A DNA stretch of 64,000 bases from Litorimonas sp965205225 (GTDB lineage Bacteria; Pseudomonadota; Alphaproteobacteria; Caulobacterales; Maricaulaceae). This document shows, in pieces, positions 42,969 through 51,547 of this stretch (position 1 is the stretch's first letter; every line of letters begins with the position of its first letter). The stretch spans positions 620,001 through 684,000 of the forward strand of contig CBDBFZ010000002.1 in assembly GCA_965205225.1 (NCBI GenBank). The letters are read 5' to 3'. The translations under genes were made by a program, and so were the position numbers. Below the pieces are notes generated by a model. The model was given only the letters and a program-made list of their open reading frames with translations, ran no database searches and was not told the origin of the DNA.

Positions 42969-43517
42969 TTGAAAACGAAGATACATATAGACGAACGCGT
43001 ATTGGAGCTCGCAGAGCCCATTGCCGAAGACCTAGGTCTGCGGGTCGTTCGCGTGCGCGTCATGGCCGGCAAGCGCCGCACCGTTCAGATCATGGCCGAA
43101 CGTAAGAGCGATGGCCTGATGGGGATTGAGAATTGCGAAGCTCTGTCGCGTGAATTGTCCGTGACATTGGCAGCCGAAGAGCTGCTTGATGATGCTTATG
43201 TCCTAGAAGTCAGCAGTCCCGGCATTGACCGGCCGCTGACAGATTTGCGAGACTTTACAGCCTATGAAGGCTATCTCGCCCGGCTTGAGCTTGACCGAAT
43301 GGTTGAAGGCCGCAAGCGGTTTCGCGGTGTTCTGGCCGGTGCCGAAAACGGTCACGTGGATATTAATCTGGACGGGGAAGATGACGCGACTGCATCGATC
43401 CCTTTTGATTGGATTTCGGAAGCGAAGCTTCTGATAACGGATGAACTGGTCGAAGAAGGCCAACGCAAGAAAGAGGCGGCTAAAGAAAAAGCCGCCGCCA
43501 AGGACGAGGAGGAGTAG
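42969..43517 (+). CDS. rimP: ribosome maturation factor RimP
   Basis: 182 residues starting at TTG, the only start codon that preserves the N-terminal helix KIHIDERVLELAEPIAEDL. LRVVRVRVMAGKRRTVQIMA and CEALSRELSVTLAAEE, then YVLEVSSPGIDRPLTD, are the family signature. The C-terminus is a lysine/glutamate-rich tail. RimP helps 30S assembly. It is the first gene of rimP-nusA-ylxR-infB, four bases before the nusA start. Confidence 0.93.
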   Translation: MKTKIHIDERVLELAEPIAEDLGLRVVRVRVMAGKRRTVQIMAERKSDGLMGIENCEALSRELSVTLAAEELLDDAYVLEVSSPGIDRPLTDLRDFTAYEGYLARLELDRMVEGRKRFRGVLAGAENGHVDINLDGEDDATASIPFDWISEAKLLITDELVEEGQRKKEAAKEKAAAKDEEE

Positions 43518-43521
43518 CGCC

Positions 43522-45210
43522 ATGGGTATTACCGGCGTTTCCGCAAATAAACTGGAATGGCTCCAGATCGCAAAGGCGGTCGCTGAAGAGAAAGCCATCG
43601 ACAAGCAGATCGTTCTGCGTGCGATCGAAGAGGCGTTCGAACGCGCCGCCAAGATGCGCTACGGGGCCGAGCTGGACATCCGCGCCTTTCTGCACCCTGA
43701 AACCGGCGAAATGAGCCTGCGCCGAGTCATGACCGTGCGCGAGGAGGTCGAGAACGAGTATATTGATGTCAATCTGGCCACCGCGCAGCTTGATAATCCC
43801 GATGCCGAAATCGGCACGGAACTCAGCACACCGCTGCCCATGATCGAACCCAGCCGTGTGCAAACGCATCTAGCCAAACAGGTTATCACTCAGAAGACGC
43901 GTGAAGCTGAACGGGCTCGCCACTTCGAAGAATTCAAGGACCGTATTGGTGAGATCATCAACGGCATCGTCAAACGCGTTGAATATGGCCACATCATCGT
44001 TGATCTAGGCCGGGCAGAAGCCGTCATTCGCCGCGACCAGGCGCTGCCGCGTGAAAACGTAAAGCCGGGGGATCGCATCCGCGCCTATATCATGGATGTC
44101 CGCGAAGAAGTTCGCGGCAGCCAGATCTTCCTGTCGCGCGCCCATCCGCAATTCATGGCGCAATTATTCGCGCAGGAAGTGCCTGAAGTCTATGAAGGCA
44201 CAATCCAGATTGTTGCGGTGGCCCGCGATCCGGGCAGCCGGGCTAAGATTACCGTCTATTCCAATGACAGCTCGATTGATCCGGTCGGCGCCTGTGTCGG
44301 GATGCGCGGTTCGCGTGTCCAGGCTGTCGTCAATGAGCTGCAGGGCGAGCGGATCGACATCATTCCCTACACGGAAGATGTTGGCACGTTCATCGTCAAT
44401 GCATTGCAGCCAGCAACCGTGACCAAGGTTGTCATTCATGAAGCGGATGACCGGATCGAAGTCGTGGTGCCTGAAGAACAACTCAGCCTGGCCATTGGCC
44501 GTCGAGGTCAGAATGTGCGCCTTGCTTCGCAACTGTCGGGCTGGGCGTTGGATATCCTGACCGAAGAGCAGGAAAGTGAGCGCCGACAGCAGGAATTCCG
44601 CGTTTGCTCGCAGCTGTTCATGGTCGGTCTGGATGTCGACGAAATGGTCGCCCAGCTGCTCGTCTCCGAAGGGTTCGAGACGATGGAAGAAGTTGGATAT
44701 GTCGAGCTCGGCGAACTGTCCTCTATTGAAGGGTTTGACGACGAAACCGCTCTGGAGCTGCAGACCCGCGCCCGCGAATATCTCGAGAAAATCGCTCAGG
44801 AACAGAATGCGAAACGGGTCGAGCTGGGTGTCGAGGACGGTGTTCTTGAAATTGATGGTGTCACTCTGGCAATGGCCGTCATTTTCGGCGAGAGTCAGAT
44901 CATGTCGGTCGAAGACGTTGCGGGCTTGGTACCGGATGATCTGACTGGATATTTCGAATTCAAGGATGGCGAGAAAATTCGTGAACCCGGCCTGTTTGAA
45001 GGGATGAAATTCTCCACTGAAGAGGCGAGCGATCTGATCATGCGCGCGCGTGTTCATGCAGGCTGGATCAGTGAGGAAGATCTGTATCAGAACGAGGAAG
45101 ACGTTGAAGACGATGTGGGAATGCAGGATTATGTTGTGCCAGAGCGTGCCATTGATGCTGCGGAGGCCCTGTTCAATACAGAATCCCAACCAGAAGGCTC
45201 GGGCGCTTAA
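43522..45210 (+). CDS. nusA: transcription termination/antitermination factor NusA
   Basis: 562 residues from the ATG at 43522, with GAGGAG upstream (upstream codons are rimP). The N-terminal RNA-polymerase-binding domain (ANKLEWLQIAKAVAEEKAID), an S1 domain (about 140-205, GIVKRVEYGHIIVDLGRAEA) and two KH domains (DPVGACVGMRGSRVQAVVNE and SLAIGRRGQNVRLASQLSGW) come in order. Two C-terminal helix-hairpin-helix repeats follow (EGFETMEEVGYVELGELSSI). NusA modulates pausing and Rho-dependent and intrinsic termination, which fits the terminator ahead of its operon. Confidence 0.95.
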   Translation: MGITGVSANKLEWLQIAKAVAEEKAIDKQIVLRAIEEAFERAAKMRYGAELDIRAFLHPETGEMSLRRVMTVREEVENEYIDVNLATAQLDNPDAEIGTELSTPLPMIEPSRVQTHLAKQVITQKTREAERARHFEEFKDRIGEIINGIVKRVEYGHIIVDLGRAEAVIRRDQALPRENVKPGDRIRAYIMDVREEVRGSQIFLSRAHPQFMAQLFAQEVPEVYEGTIQIVAVARDPGSRAKITVYSNDSSIDPVGACVGMRGSRVQAVVNELQGERIDIIPYTEDVGTFIVNALQPATVTKVVIHEADDRIEVVVPEEQLSLAIGRRGQNVRLASQLSGWALDILTEEQESERRQQEFRVCSQLFMVGLDVDEMVAQLLVSEGFETMEEVGYVELGELSSIEGFDDETALELQTRAREYLEKIAQEQNAKRVELGVEDGVLEIDGVTLAMAVIFGESQIMSVEDVAGLVPDDLTGYFEFKDGEKIREPGLFEGMKFSTEEASDLIMRARVHAGWISEEDLYQNEEDVEDDVGMQDYVVPERAIDAAEALFNTESQPEGSGA

Positions 45211-45237
45211 TGCGCCTATAGCCCAAGGACGGCCCAG

Positions 45238-45972
45238 TTGAACGCCGAGTCCGACATCCTGAACCTCGACCAGAACGGGGATGATCGTCGCGGTCACAAA
45301 TCGCGCAAACGTCGCTGCGTGGCCACGGGGGAAGTCCGGGATCCTGACATAATGGTTCGATATGTCCTGTCGCCCGATGATCAGGTCATGGCTGATGTCT
45401 ACGGTAAGCTGCCTGGGCGCGGTGTCTGGGTGTCTGCCAATGAGGGTCTGTTACGTCAAGCCGTCAAGACAGGCGGCTTTGCGCGCGGGTTTAAAAAGAA
45501 GGTTTCGGTCGATCCCGATGCGCTTGTCGCGCAGACACGGGAGCAATTGCGTCGGCATATGCTGGGCCAGTTGACTATGACTCGCAAGGGCGGTCGGCTG
45601 ATTTATGGGCAAACCGGCGTGCGTGAACCGGCATCGCGTGGTGACGTAGCTCTGCGGATTGAAGCCTCTGACGGGGCTCCGGACGGGCGCGGCAAGTTGC
45701 GTACATTAAGTCTGGCAATGGCGCGGGAGTTGGGACGCCCTGATCCAGCCGTGATTGGATGCTTTACAGCGCTGGAGATCGGAACGGCGCTCGGCCGCGA
45801 TCCGGTCGTTCATGCCGCCATACTGGTCGGTCCAATGGTCAAAGCCATGCAAGCATCGGCCCGTCGATTGTCGGGTTTTGTGAGTCTGGTGCCGCCCGAT
45901 TGGCCCGATGTGGTTCATGAGATTAGCCTGGAGCCGCCGCCTCCCAAAAAACCACCCACCAAGAGTGGTTGA
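45238..45972 (+). CDS. YlxR/DUF448 RNA-binding protein with L7Ae-like domain
   Basis: 244 residues from TTG at 45238, with AAGGAC upstream. The YlxR domain is RKRRCVATGEVRDPDIMVRY and GRGVWVSANEGLLRQAV. A second L7Ae-like half includes LTMTRKGGRLIYGQTGVRE and DPAVIGCFTALEIG-like residues. It ends in a PPPPKKPP segment. This two-domain form between nusA and infB is standard in alphaproteobacteria. Its exact function is unknown; nucleoid or RNA roles have been suggested. Confidence 0.88.
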   Translation: MNAESDILNLDQNGDDRRGHKSRKRRCVATGEVRDPDIMVRYVLSPDDQVMADVYGKLPGRGVWVSANEGLLRQAVKTGGFARGFKKKVSVDPDALVAQTREQLRRHMLGQLTMTRKGGRLIYGQTGVREPASRGDVALRIEASDGAPDGRGKLRTLSLAMARELGRPDPAVIGCFTALEIGTALGRDPVVHAAILVGPMVKAMQASARRLSGFVSLVPPDWPDVVHEISLEPPPPKKPPTKSG

Positions 45973-46104
45973 AAAAACAGAGTTTCCCGCTAGGTTACGC
46001 CCCGTCGCAAAGAGGGGCCGAAACAGGGCGGCTTTGAAAGCGGTTGTTCTGGCCCTTGGCTGTCCAGAACCCGTTTTGACGAAATGATGATTTGAAAGAA
46101 CAGA

Positions 46105-48909
46105 ATGAGCGACAATAACGATAATAAACCGCGACGTCCGAGTGGAATTGGAGAAAACCGTCCCGGCGGACCGACGAGTGGACCGCGCCGTACAACGGCG
46201 CGTCCATCCGCTTTCGTGGTTGAAAAAAAGAAAAAGCGCTTGGTCAAGCCGGGCGCTGGCGCAGCCGGTACGGCTGGTGCGAGGCCAAAAATCCAGTTAA
46301 AACCGCGCCCAGCGCTAGCGGGAACGTCCGCGCTTGCCGCGCCCAAGCCTGATGTGGCTGCGCCCGCTAGGCCTAAAGCCGTTAAGATTCCAGCGCCGGA
46401 AGGTGCGGAAGCCCGTCGGGCGACTCTGGAAGCGGTCAAGCCTGCAGGAACGACAACGAAACCTGCAACCCTCGCGTCGCCAATTAAAACAGCCGCAGCA
46501 GTGAAACCCAAGCCCAAGCCAAAACCTAAGGCGATGAGTACGGATGCCGTGGCCGCCGTCCGCGAACTGGGCCTGTCGGAAGCAGAGTGTCGTGCTCGTC
46601 AGGAAGCACTCGCAAAAGCGCGGGCTCAGTCTGAGGAATGCGCGACCAAGAAAGCCGCCGAAGCCGAAGCCCGCCAAGCGCGTATGCGCGAAGAGCAGAA
46701 AATGCTCGAAGCTAAGCGCAAGGCTGAGGAAGAGGCCGAACTCAAGCGTATTGAGGAAGAAGAGGAAGAGCGCCGCCGCGAAGAGCAGGAAGAACAAAAG
46801 CGCCTTCAACGCAAATCGGTTGGGTCCCCGCATGCCCGCACTGAAGGCAGCAAAGAGAATCTGTCCGAGCTGGAAAAAGCCGGTGGCCGGATCAAGAAGA
46901 AACGCAATACACCGCCGCCGACCCGCTCCAAGGGTGAGCAGAAACGTCGTCGCGGCAAACTGACCATCGTATCAGCACTGTCAGACAATGAGGATCGTCA
47001 GCGATCACTCGCGGCCGTTAAACGCAAGCGCGAGCGTGAGCGTCAACGCCGTATGGGTGGGTCTACGTCGCGCGAGAAGGTTCAGCGCGAAGTCGTCGTG
47101 CCTGAAACGATCACGATTGCCGATCTGGCTAACCGCATGGCGGAACGCGGCGCGGATGTGGTCAAATATCTGATGCAGCAGGGCACAATGTCCACACTCA
47201 ATGACGTCATTGATGCTGATACGGCTCAAGTGATCGTCGAGGATTTTGGTCACACAGTGAAACGGGTTTCCGAAGCTGATGTCGAAGATAATTTCCTGAT
47301 CGACGATACGCCGAGCCAGGAAAAGGATCGCAAACCGCGGGCTCCGGTCATCGCTATCATGGGTCATGTCGATCATGGCAAGACATCGCTACTTGACGCG
47401 CTGCGCTCTACCGATGTCGCGTCCGGCGAAGCGGGCGGTATCACCCAGCATATCGGGGCCTATCAGCTGCAGCTGAAATCGGGCGACAAGATCACCATGC
47501 TCGATACGCCGGGCCATGCTGCCTTTGCACAGATGCGTACTCGCGGCGCGGAAGCGGTTGATATCGTGGTGCTTGTTGTGGCTGCCGATGATGGCGTGAA
47601 ACCGCAGACGATCGAGTCGATTCGGTATGCGCACGCGGCTGACAAACCAATCATCGTCGCAATCAATAAAATGGATACATATGACGCCAACCCGCAAAAG
47701 GTCGAAACCGATCTGCTGCAGTATGAAGTCATCACCGAATCCATGTCAGGTGATGTGCAGGCCGTTCCGGTCTCCGCCAAAGAGGGCACGGGGTTGGATG
47801 CGCTGGCCGAGGCCATTTCACTGCAAGCCGAATTGATGGAGCTGAGGGCGAACCCGAAACGCAATCCAGATGGGGTCGTGATCGAAAGCCGTTTCGAAAA
47901 GGGTCGCGGCGCCGTCACCAAGCTACTGGTAAAGCGTGGTACGCTGAAACGCGGCGACATGATCGTGGCCGACGAATATATGGGCAAGGTCAAGGCCATG
48001 ATGGATGAGCGCGGCAGGCAGCTCAAAAAGGTCGGACCGAGTATAGTTGTCGAGGTCATGGGCTTGGACGGCGCCCCGATGCCAGGTGAACCTTTCGCCG
48101 TTGTAGAGGCCGAACAGAAAGCCCGCGAAATCGTCGAATATCGTCAGCGCAAGAAGAAGCAGGATCTGGCGTCTCAGCCATCGGCTCTAGCGTCTATGGA
48201 ACAGATGATTGCGAAGCTGCAGAATAAGGAGGTTTCCGAACTTCCGCTGCTGGTCAAAGCCGATGTTCAGGGCTCTGCCGAGGCTATCAAGGCCACGCTT
48301 GAAGGTTTGTCCAATTCGGAAGTCAAAGCGAATGTCATCCTTGCGGCAGCAGGCGGGATTTCCGAAAGCGACGTCCAGATGGCCAAAACCGCCGAAGCGC
48401 CGATCATCGCTTTCAATGTGCGCCCGAACAAGCAGGCGAAGGGTTTGGCCGAACGCGAAGGTGTCGAAATCCGCTATTACTCGGTGATCTACCAACTGAT
48501 CGAAGAGATCGAAGGGGTGCTGACCGGTATGATCAAACCGGAACGCCGTGAGACTTTCATTGGTTACGCCGAAATTCTGGAAGTGTTTAATATTTCCAAG
48601 CTTGGCAAAGTTGCGGGTTGTCGCGTCACGGATGGGCGCGTCGAACGCGGATCTGGCGTGCGTCTGCTGCGCGATGACGTGGTTGTCCACGAAGGGACTC
48701 TCAAAACCCTCAAGCGCTTCAAGGAAGAAGTCGAGAAAGTGCAAAGCGGTATGGAATGCGGCATGGCCTTTGAGAACTATGAGGACATCCGCAAGGGCGA
48801 CCAGATCGAGTGTTTCACCGTCGAAATGATTGACCGCTCGCTCGAAGATGTCACTCTGACCGACATGGAAGCCGAAGCCAAGGCTCAGGATAAATCTGAA
48901 CTCGCCTGA
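46105..48909 (+). CDS. infB: translation initiation factor IF-2
   Basis: 934 residues. A long N-terminal region is first proline/alanine/lysine-rich and then strongly charged helical (EEERRREEQEEQKRLQRK, about 205-235). IF2_N follows (ITIADLANRMAERGADVVKY). The GTPase has G1 GHVDHGKTSL (about 420), DTPGHAAF and NKMD. Domains II-IV follow, including KGRGAVTKLLVKRGTLKRGD and RPNKQAKGLAEREGVEIRYY. It recruits fMet-tRNA to the 30S subunit. It is 132 bases after ylxR and is followed by a strong hairpin. Confidence 0.96.
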   Translation: MSDNNDNKPRRPSGIGENRPGGPTSGPRRTTARPSAFVVEKKKKRLVKPGAGAAGTAGARPKIQLKPRPALAGTSALAAPKPDVAAPARPKAVKIPAPEGAEARRATLEAVKPAGTTTKPATLASPIKTAAAVKPKPKPKPKAMSTDAVAAVRELGLSEAECRARQEALAKARAQSEECATKKAAEAEARQARMREEQKMLEAKRKAEEEAELKRIEEEEEERRREEQEEQKRLQRKSVGSPHARTEGSKENLSELEKAGGRIKKKRNTPPPTRSKGEQKRRRGKLTIVSALSDNEDRQRSLAAVKRKRERERQRRMGGSTSREKVQREVVVPETITIADLANRMAERGADVVKYLMQQGTMSTLNDVIDADTAQVIVEDFGHTVKRVSEADVEDNFLIDDTPSQEKDRKPRAPVIAIMGHVDHGKTSLLDALRSTDVASGEAGGITQHIGAYQLQLKSGDKITMLDTPGHAAFAQMRTRGAEAVDIVVLVVAADDGVKPQTIESIRYAHAADKPIIVAINKMDTYDANPQKVETDLLQYEVITESMSGDVQAVPVSAKEGTGLDALAEAISLQAELMELRANPKRNPDGVVIESRFEKGRGAVTKLLVKRGTLKRGDMIVADEYMGKVKAMMDERGRQLKKVGPSIVVEVMGLDGAPMPGEPFAVVEAEQKAREIVEYRQRKKKQDLASQPSALASMEQMIAKLQNKEVSELPLLVKADVQGSAEAIKATLEGLSNSEVKANVILAAAGGISESDVQMAKTAEAPIIAFNVRPNKQAKGLAEREGVEIRYYSVIYQLIEEIEGVLTGMIKPERRETFIGYAEILEVFNISKLGKVAGCRVTDGRVERGSGVRLLRDDVVVHEGTLKTLKRFKEEVEKVQSGMECGMAFENYEDIRKGDQIECFTVEMIDRSLEDVTLTDMEAEAKAQDKSELA

Positions 48910-48933
48910 TCCCACTGGAACATCACACTTGAA

Positions 48934-48955
48934 AAGGGAGGCTGTAGCCTCCCTT
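48934..48955 (+). terminator. hairpin after infB
   Basis: AAGGGAGGC-TGTA-GCCTCCCTT is a perfect 9-bp stem with a four-base loop, followed by a pyrimidine-rich CCTCT rather than a pure T-run. It probably stops or slows transcription between infB and rbfA. Confidence 0.7.
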
Positions 48956-49101
48956 CCTCTGTAGGCAGACTCCGTTCCAGGGTTTAATCCAATATGCGGC
49001 CTGACACAGGCATGTCTGCGGATAGAAACGACATCTAGCTGTGCGCGCTAGCTGGGTGTGCAGGCTGGTTTTTGCCGGTCACTATCCCTATCTAATCGCG
49101 C

Positions 49102-49521
49102 ATGGCTCGAAATAGACCTCCTTCCCAGCGTCAGCTCAAGGCCGGCGAAGCGATTCGCCGCGCGCTAGCGGATATCATCAACCGAGAAGACTTGCGCGAC
49201 CCTGCGCTCAGGGGGATCAGCGTGACGATTGCCGAAGTGCGCGCTACGCCGGATCTCAAGGTCGCCACCGTGTTCGCCGCGCCACTCGGACCGGAAGCAG
49301 ATGGCGAAGCCGTAATTCAAGGCCTGCAGCGTTGCGGTCGTTTCCTGCGCGGGCGGTTGGGGCGTGAGCTCGAAATGAAAAGCACGCCGCGCCTTGTCTT
49401 CCGGCTGGATACAACATTTGAGACCGCAGACGACATGGCGCGCCTGTTGGCCCGCCCGGAGGTCGTGCGGGATCTGGGGGTCAGGACGGGGGAGAGGAAT
49501 AAAAAAAACCACCTCTCATAG
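49102..49521 (+). CDS. rbfA: ribosome-binding factor A
   Basis: 139 residues. QLKAGEAIRRALADIINRED, LRDPALRGISVTIAEVRATP and GRFLRGRLGRELEMKSTPRL are the RbfA KH-like domain. It assists maturation of the 30S subunit, especially in the cold. The C-terminus (RTGERNKKNHLS) is a little extended. It stands between the infB terminator and truB, where it belongs. Confidence 0.93.
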   Translation: MARNRPPSQRQLKAGEAIRRALADIINREDLRDPALRGISVTIAEVRATPDLKVATVFAAPLGPEADGEAVIQGLQRCGRFLRGRLGRELEMKSTPRLVFRLDTTFETADDMARLLARPEVVRDLGVRTGERNKKNHLS

Positions 49522-49552
49522 AGACGTCCCGATAGCTGGATTATATTGACCG

Positions 49553-50020
49553 TTACGAGGCTCTGCTAAGGGGCAACGGCGCGCCAGTCACGGTCGGTGT
49601 TGCCGGAATGGCTTCCATCGGAATCGACACTGTGCCTGGATATTTATAGATTGCCCCGGTCAGGGCATCCACGCCGAAACCGATTAAACCGCCCAGAACA
49701 AGATTGCCCACCGTTGATCTTTCGATCTTACCAGAAATACTCCGGATTGCGGTTTGATAACCGGTCTTGTTGCATGTGATATCGACTGCTTTGCTCGAGC
49801 GTGGCAACTTGACCTCTTCGGATGTTCGGAACTGTTTTCTGACAGCAAAATCCGAACCGCCTGCGGCAATACAGTCTGCCCCGGTCACAGAGCCGGTGTC
49901 AAAAGAGTTACCACTGCGCCCGCCGAACTTTTCATCTTGCTTGCAGGTCTGTGCCCAGCCAATTTGCGGCGCATGGATCCCAACGGACGTAATCGACACA
50001 AGTGCGGCCATCCGGTTCAT
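49553..50020 (-). CDS. secreted hypothetical protein, antisense to truB start
   Basis: 155 residues from the ATG at 50020 (or 50011). A short signal peptide (MAALVSITSVGIHAPQIGWA) is followed by QTCKQDEKFGG, and four cysteines in all suggest a periplasmic protein. A middle strand-rich part (FRTSEEVKLPRSSKAVDITC) leads to a hydrophobic glycine-rich stretch (VGNLVLGGLIGFGVDALTGA), resembling proteins that carry a PEGA-like or glycine-zipper segment. Its first 48 bases overlap the opposite-strand truB start. I do not recognise the family. Confidence 0.6.
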   Translation of the reverse strand: MNRMAALVSITSVGIHAPQIGWAQTCKQDEKFGGRSGNSFDTGSVTGADCIAAGGSDFAVRKQFRTSEEVKLPRSSKAVDITCNKTGYQTAIRSISGKIERSTVGNLVLGGLIGFGVDALTGAIYKYPGTVSIPMEAIPATPTVTGAPLPLSRAS

Positions 50021-50920
50021 GGCTGGATCGTACTGGACAAGCCTCTGGGGCTCGGCAGCACTAAGGCCGTGGGGCGCGTGCGTTGGTTGTTCCAGGCGCA
50101 GAAGGCGGGCCATGCCGGGACGCTGGACCCGCTGGCGACGGGTGTGCTGCCGATTGCACTTGGTGATGCAACGAAGACAGTGCCGTTCTCGGTCGAGGCG
50201 GCCAAAACTTATGAATTCGATATAACCTTTGGTCTCAGTACGGAAACACTCGACGCGGAAGGAGAGGTGACCGGCCGATCAAATGTTCGGCCCGAAACCG
50301 ATGCGATCAAGGCCGTGCTGCCGCAGTTTGTCGGTGAGGTGAACCAAATACCGCCGAAATACTCCGCCATCAAGATCGATGGAAAACGCGCCTATGATCT
50401 GGCCCGCGCCGGAGCGGCGGTTGAGATGAAGACGCGCACTGTGTGTATTGATGCCGTATCGCTGATCGAGCATTCCGGCGATGTGGCGTCCTTTACGGTT
50501 GATTGCGGTAAGGGCACCTATGTCCGCTCTCTTGGGCGTGATATTTGCGAGGCGTTGGGCACAGACGGCCATGTGTCCCGTCTGCGCCGGACGCGTGTCG
50601 GCACGTTTCACGTGAAACATGCTTCGACCTTGGCCTCATTAGAGGGCGATGAGGATCGCGCGACCTGTCTTCGGCCTGTGGCGTCCGCACTCCCAAATTT
50701 GCCTCGGCTCTCCATCAGTGAGGATCAGGCTCGGAATTTGCGGTTCGGGCGAGATATCCGAACTGACGACCTTGATCATACGGACGGGGATGTCACTGCC
50801 TTCCTGAATGATAATCTGGTTGCGATTGGATTCTGTAAGGACGGTCTCTTTCACCCGTGGCGTGTGTTCGCGGCAAAGGCCCCGCTGCAAGACCCGGATG
50901 TACTGTCGAGCACGGAATAA
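49973..50920 (+). CDS. truB: tRNA pseudouridine(55) synthase TruB
   Basis: 315 residues from the ATG at 49973; upstream in-frame codons lie over the antisense gene and lack TruB character. HGWIVLDKPLGLGSTKAVGR opens the fold. The catalytic aspartate lies in KAGHAGTLDPLATGVLPIAL (about 40-58). Conserved later blocks are GEVNQIPPKYSAIKIDGKRA, CGKGTYVRSLGRDICEALGT and VSRLRRTRVGTFHV. It makes psi-55 in the T-loop of tRNAs. Confidence 0.94.
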   Translation: MDPNGRNRHKCGHPVHGWIVLDKPLGLGSTKAVGRVRWLFQAQKAGHAGTLDPLATGVLPIALGDATKTVPFSVEAAKTYEFDITFGLSTETLDAEGEVTGRSNVRPETDAIKAVLPQFVGEVNQIPPKYSAIKIDGKRAYDLARAGAAVEMKTRTVCIDAVSLIEHSGDVASFTVDCGKGTYVRSLGRDICEALGTDGHVSRLRRTRVGTFHVKHASTLASLEGDEDRATCLRPVASALPNLPRLSISEDQARNLRFGRDIRTDDLDHTDGDVTAFLNDNLVAIGFCKDGLFHPWRVFAAKAPLQDPDVLSSTE

Positions 50921-51139
50921 TCAGCCGCCATTGGGGCTTTACGCATGCCGGAGCTTCGCGTATGCGCCGCACGTACGCAAGAGATGACGGGCCGGTAGGT
51001 GGACCCAAAATAGTCAATGTTCTTCCCGATGGTTCACTGGACGACATCCCGGTGATCGAGACGGAAGATCCTTCCTCCAGTACCAGTGTTTTGCGCGGTC
51101 CAATCCCGGGCCATACGTCAATAATCAAGGAAACATACG

Positions 51140-51409
51140 ATGTCGATCACTCCAGAGCGCAAAGCCGCTCTTATCACGGAATACGCCACGAAGCCGGGCG
51201 ATACCGGCTCCCCTGAAGTTCAGGTCGCGATCCTGACGGACCGCATCAAGACTCTGACTGAGCATTTCAAGATCAACGCCAAGGATAACCATTCCCGCCG
51301 CGGTCTGCTCGCCATGGTCACGCAGCGTCGCCGCTTGCTGGACTATCTCAAAAAGAAAAATGAGAGCCGCTATCAGGATCTCATTAAACGTCTGGAACTG
51401 CGCCGCTAG
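51140..51409 (+). CDS. rpsO: 30S ribosomal protein S15
   Basis: 89 residues, exactly the normal length. SITPERKAALITEYATKPGD, TGSPEVQVAILTDRIKTLTE and DNHSRRGLLAMVTQRRRLLD are diagnostic. It binds 16S rRNA helices 20-22. A GGAAAC precedes the ATG. The 219 bases before it hold no gene that I can support and are probably the rpsO leader. Confidence 0.96.
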   Translation: MSITPERKAALITEYATKPGDTGSPEVQVAILTDRIKTLTEHFKINAKDNHSRRGLLAMVTQRRRLLDYLKKKNESRYQDLIKRLELRR

Positions 51410-51547
51410 GCCGCCTTCCAGGACCTACAAAGCTGTCGGAGAGGGCTTCGGCGGCTTTGGCGCATCCAGCGCACTCTAAAACCGCGCCAATCCAAGGCAA
51501 TGAGGCCATCCGGTTTCGGCGCAACATGTACGACGAAAGAAAGACTT

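Noticed and set aside
44164..45297. 377-codon minus-strand frame opposite nusA
   Set aside because: It lies fully inside nusA and has the phenylalanine- and isoleucine-rich look of a reverse-strand shadow.
50921..51139. Open frame between truB and rpsO (MRRTYARDDGPVGGPKIVNV)
   Set aside because: It runs through into rpsO in the wrong frame and has no ribosome-binding site. The region is better seen as the rpsO leader.
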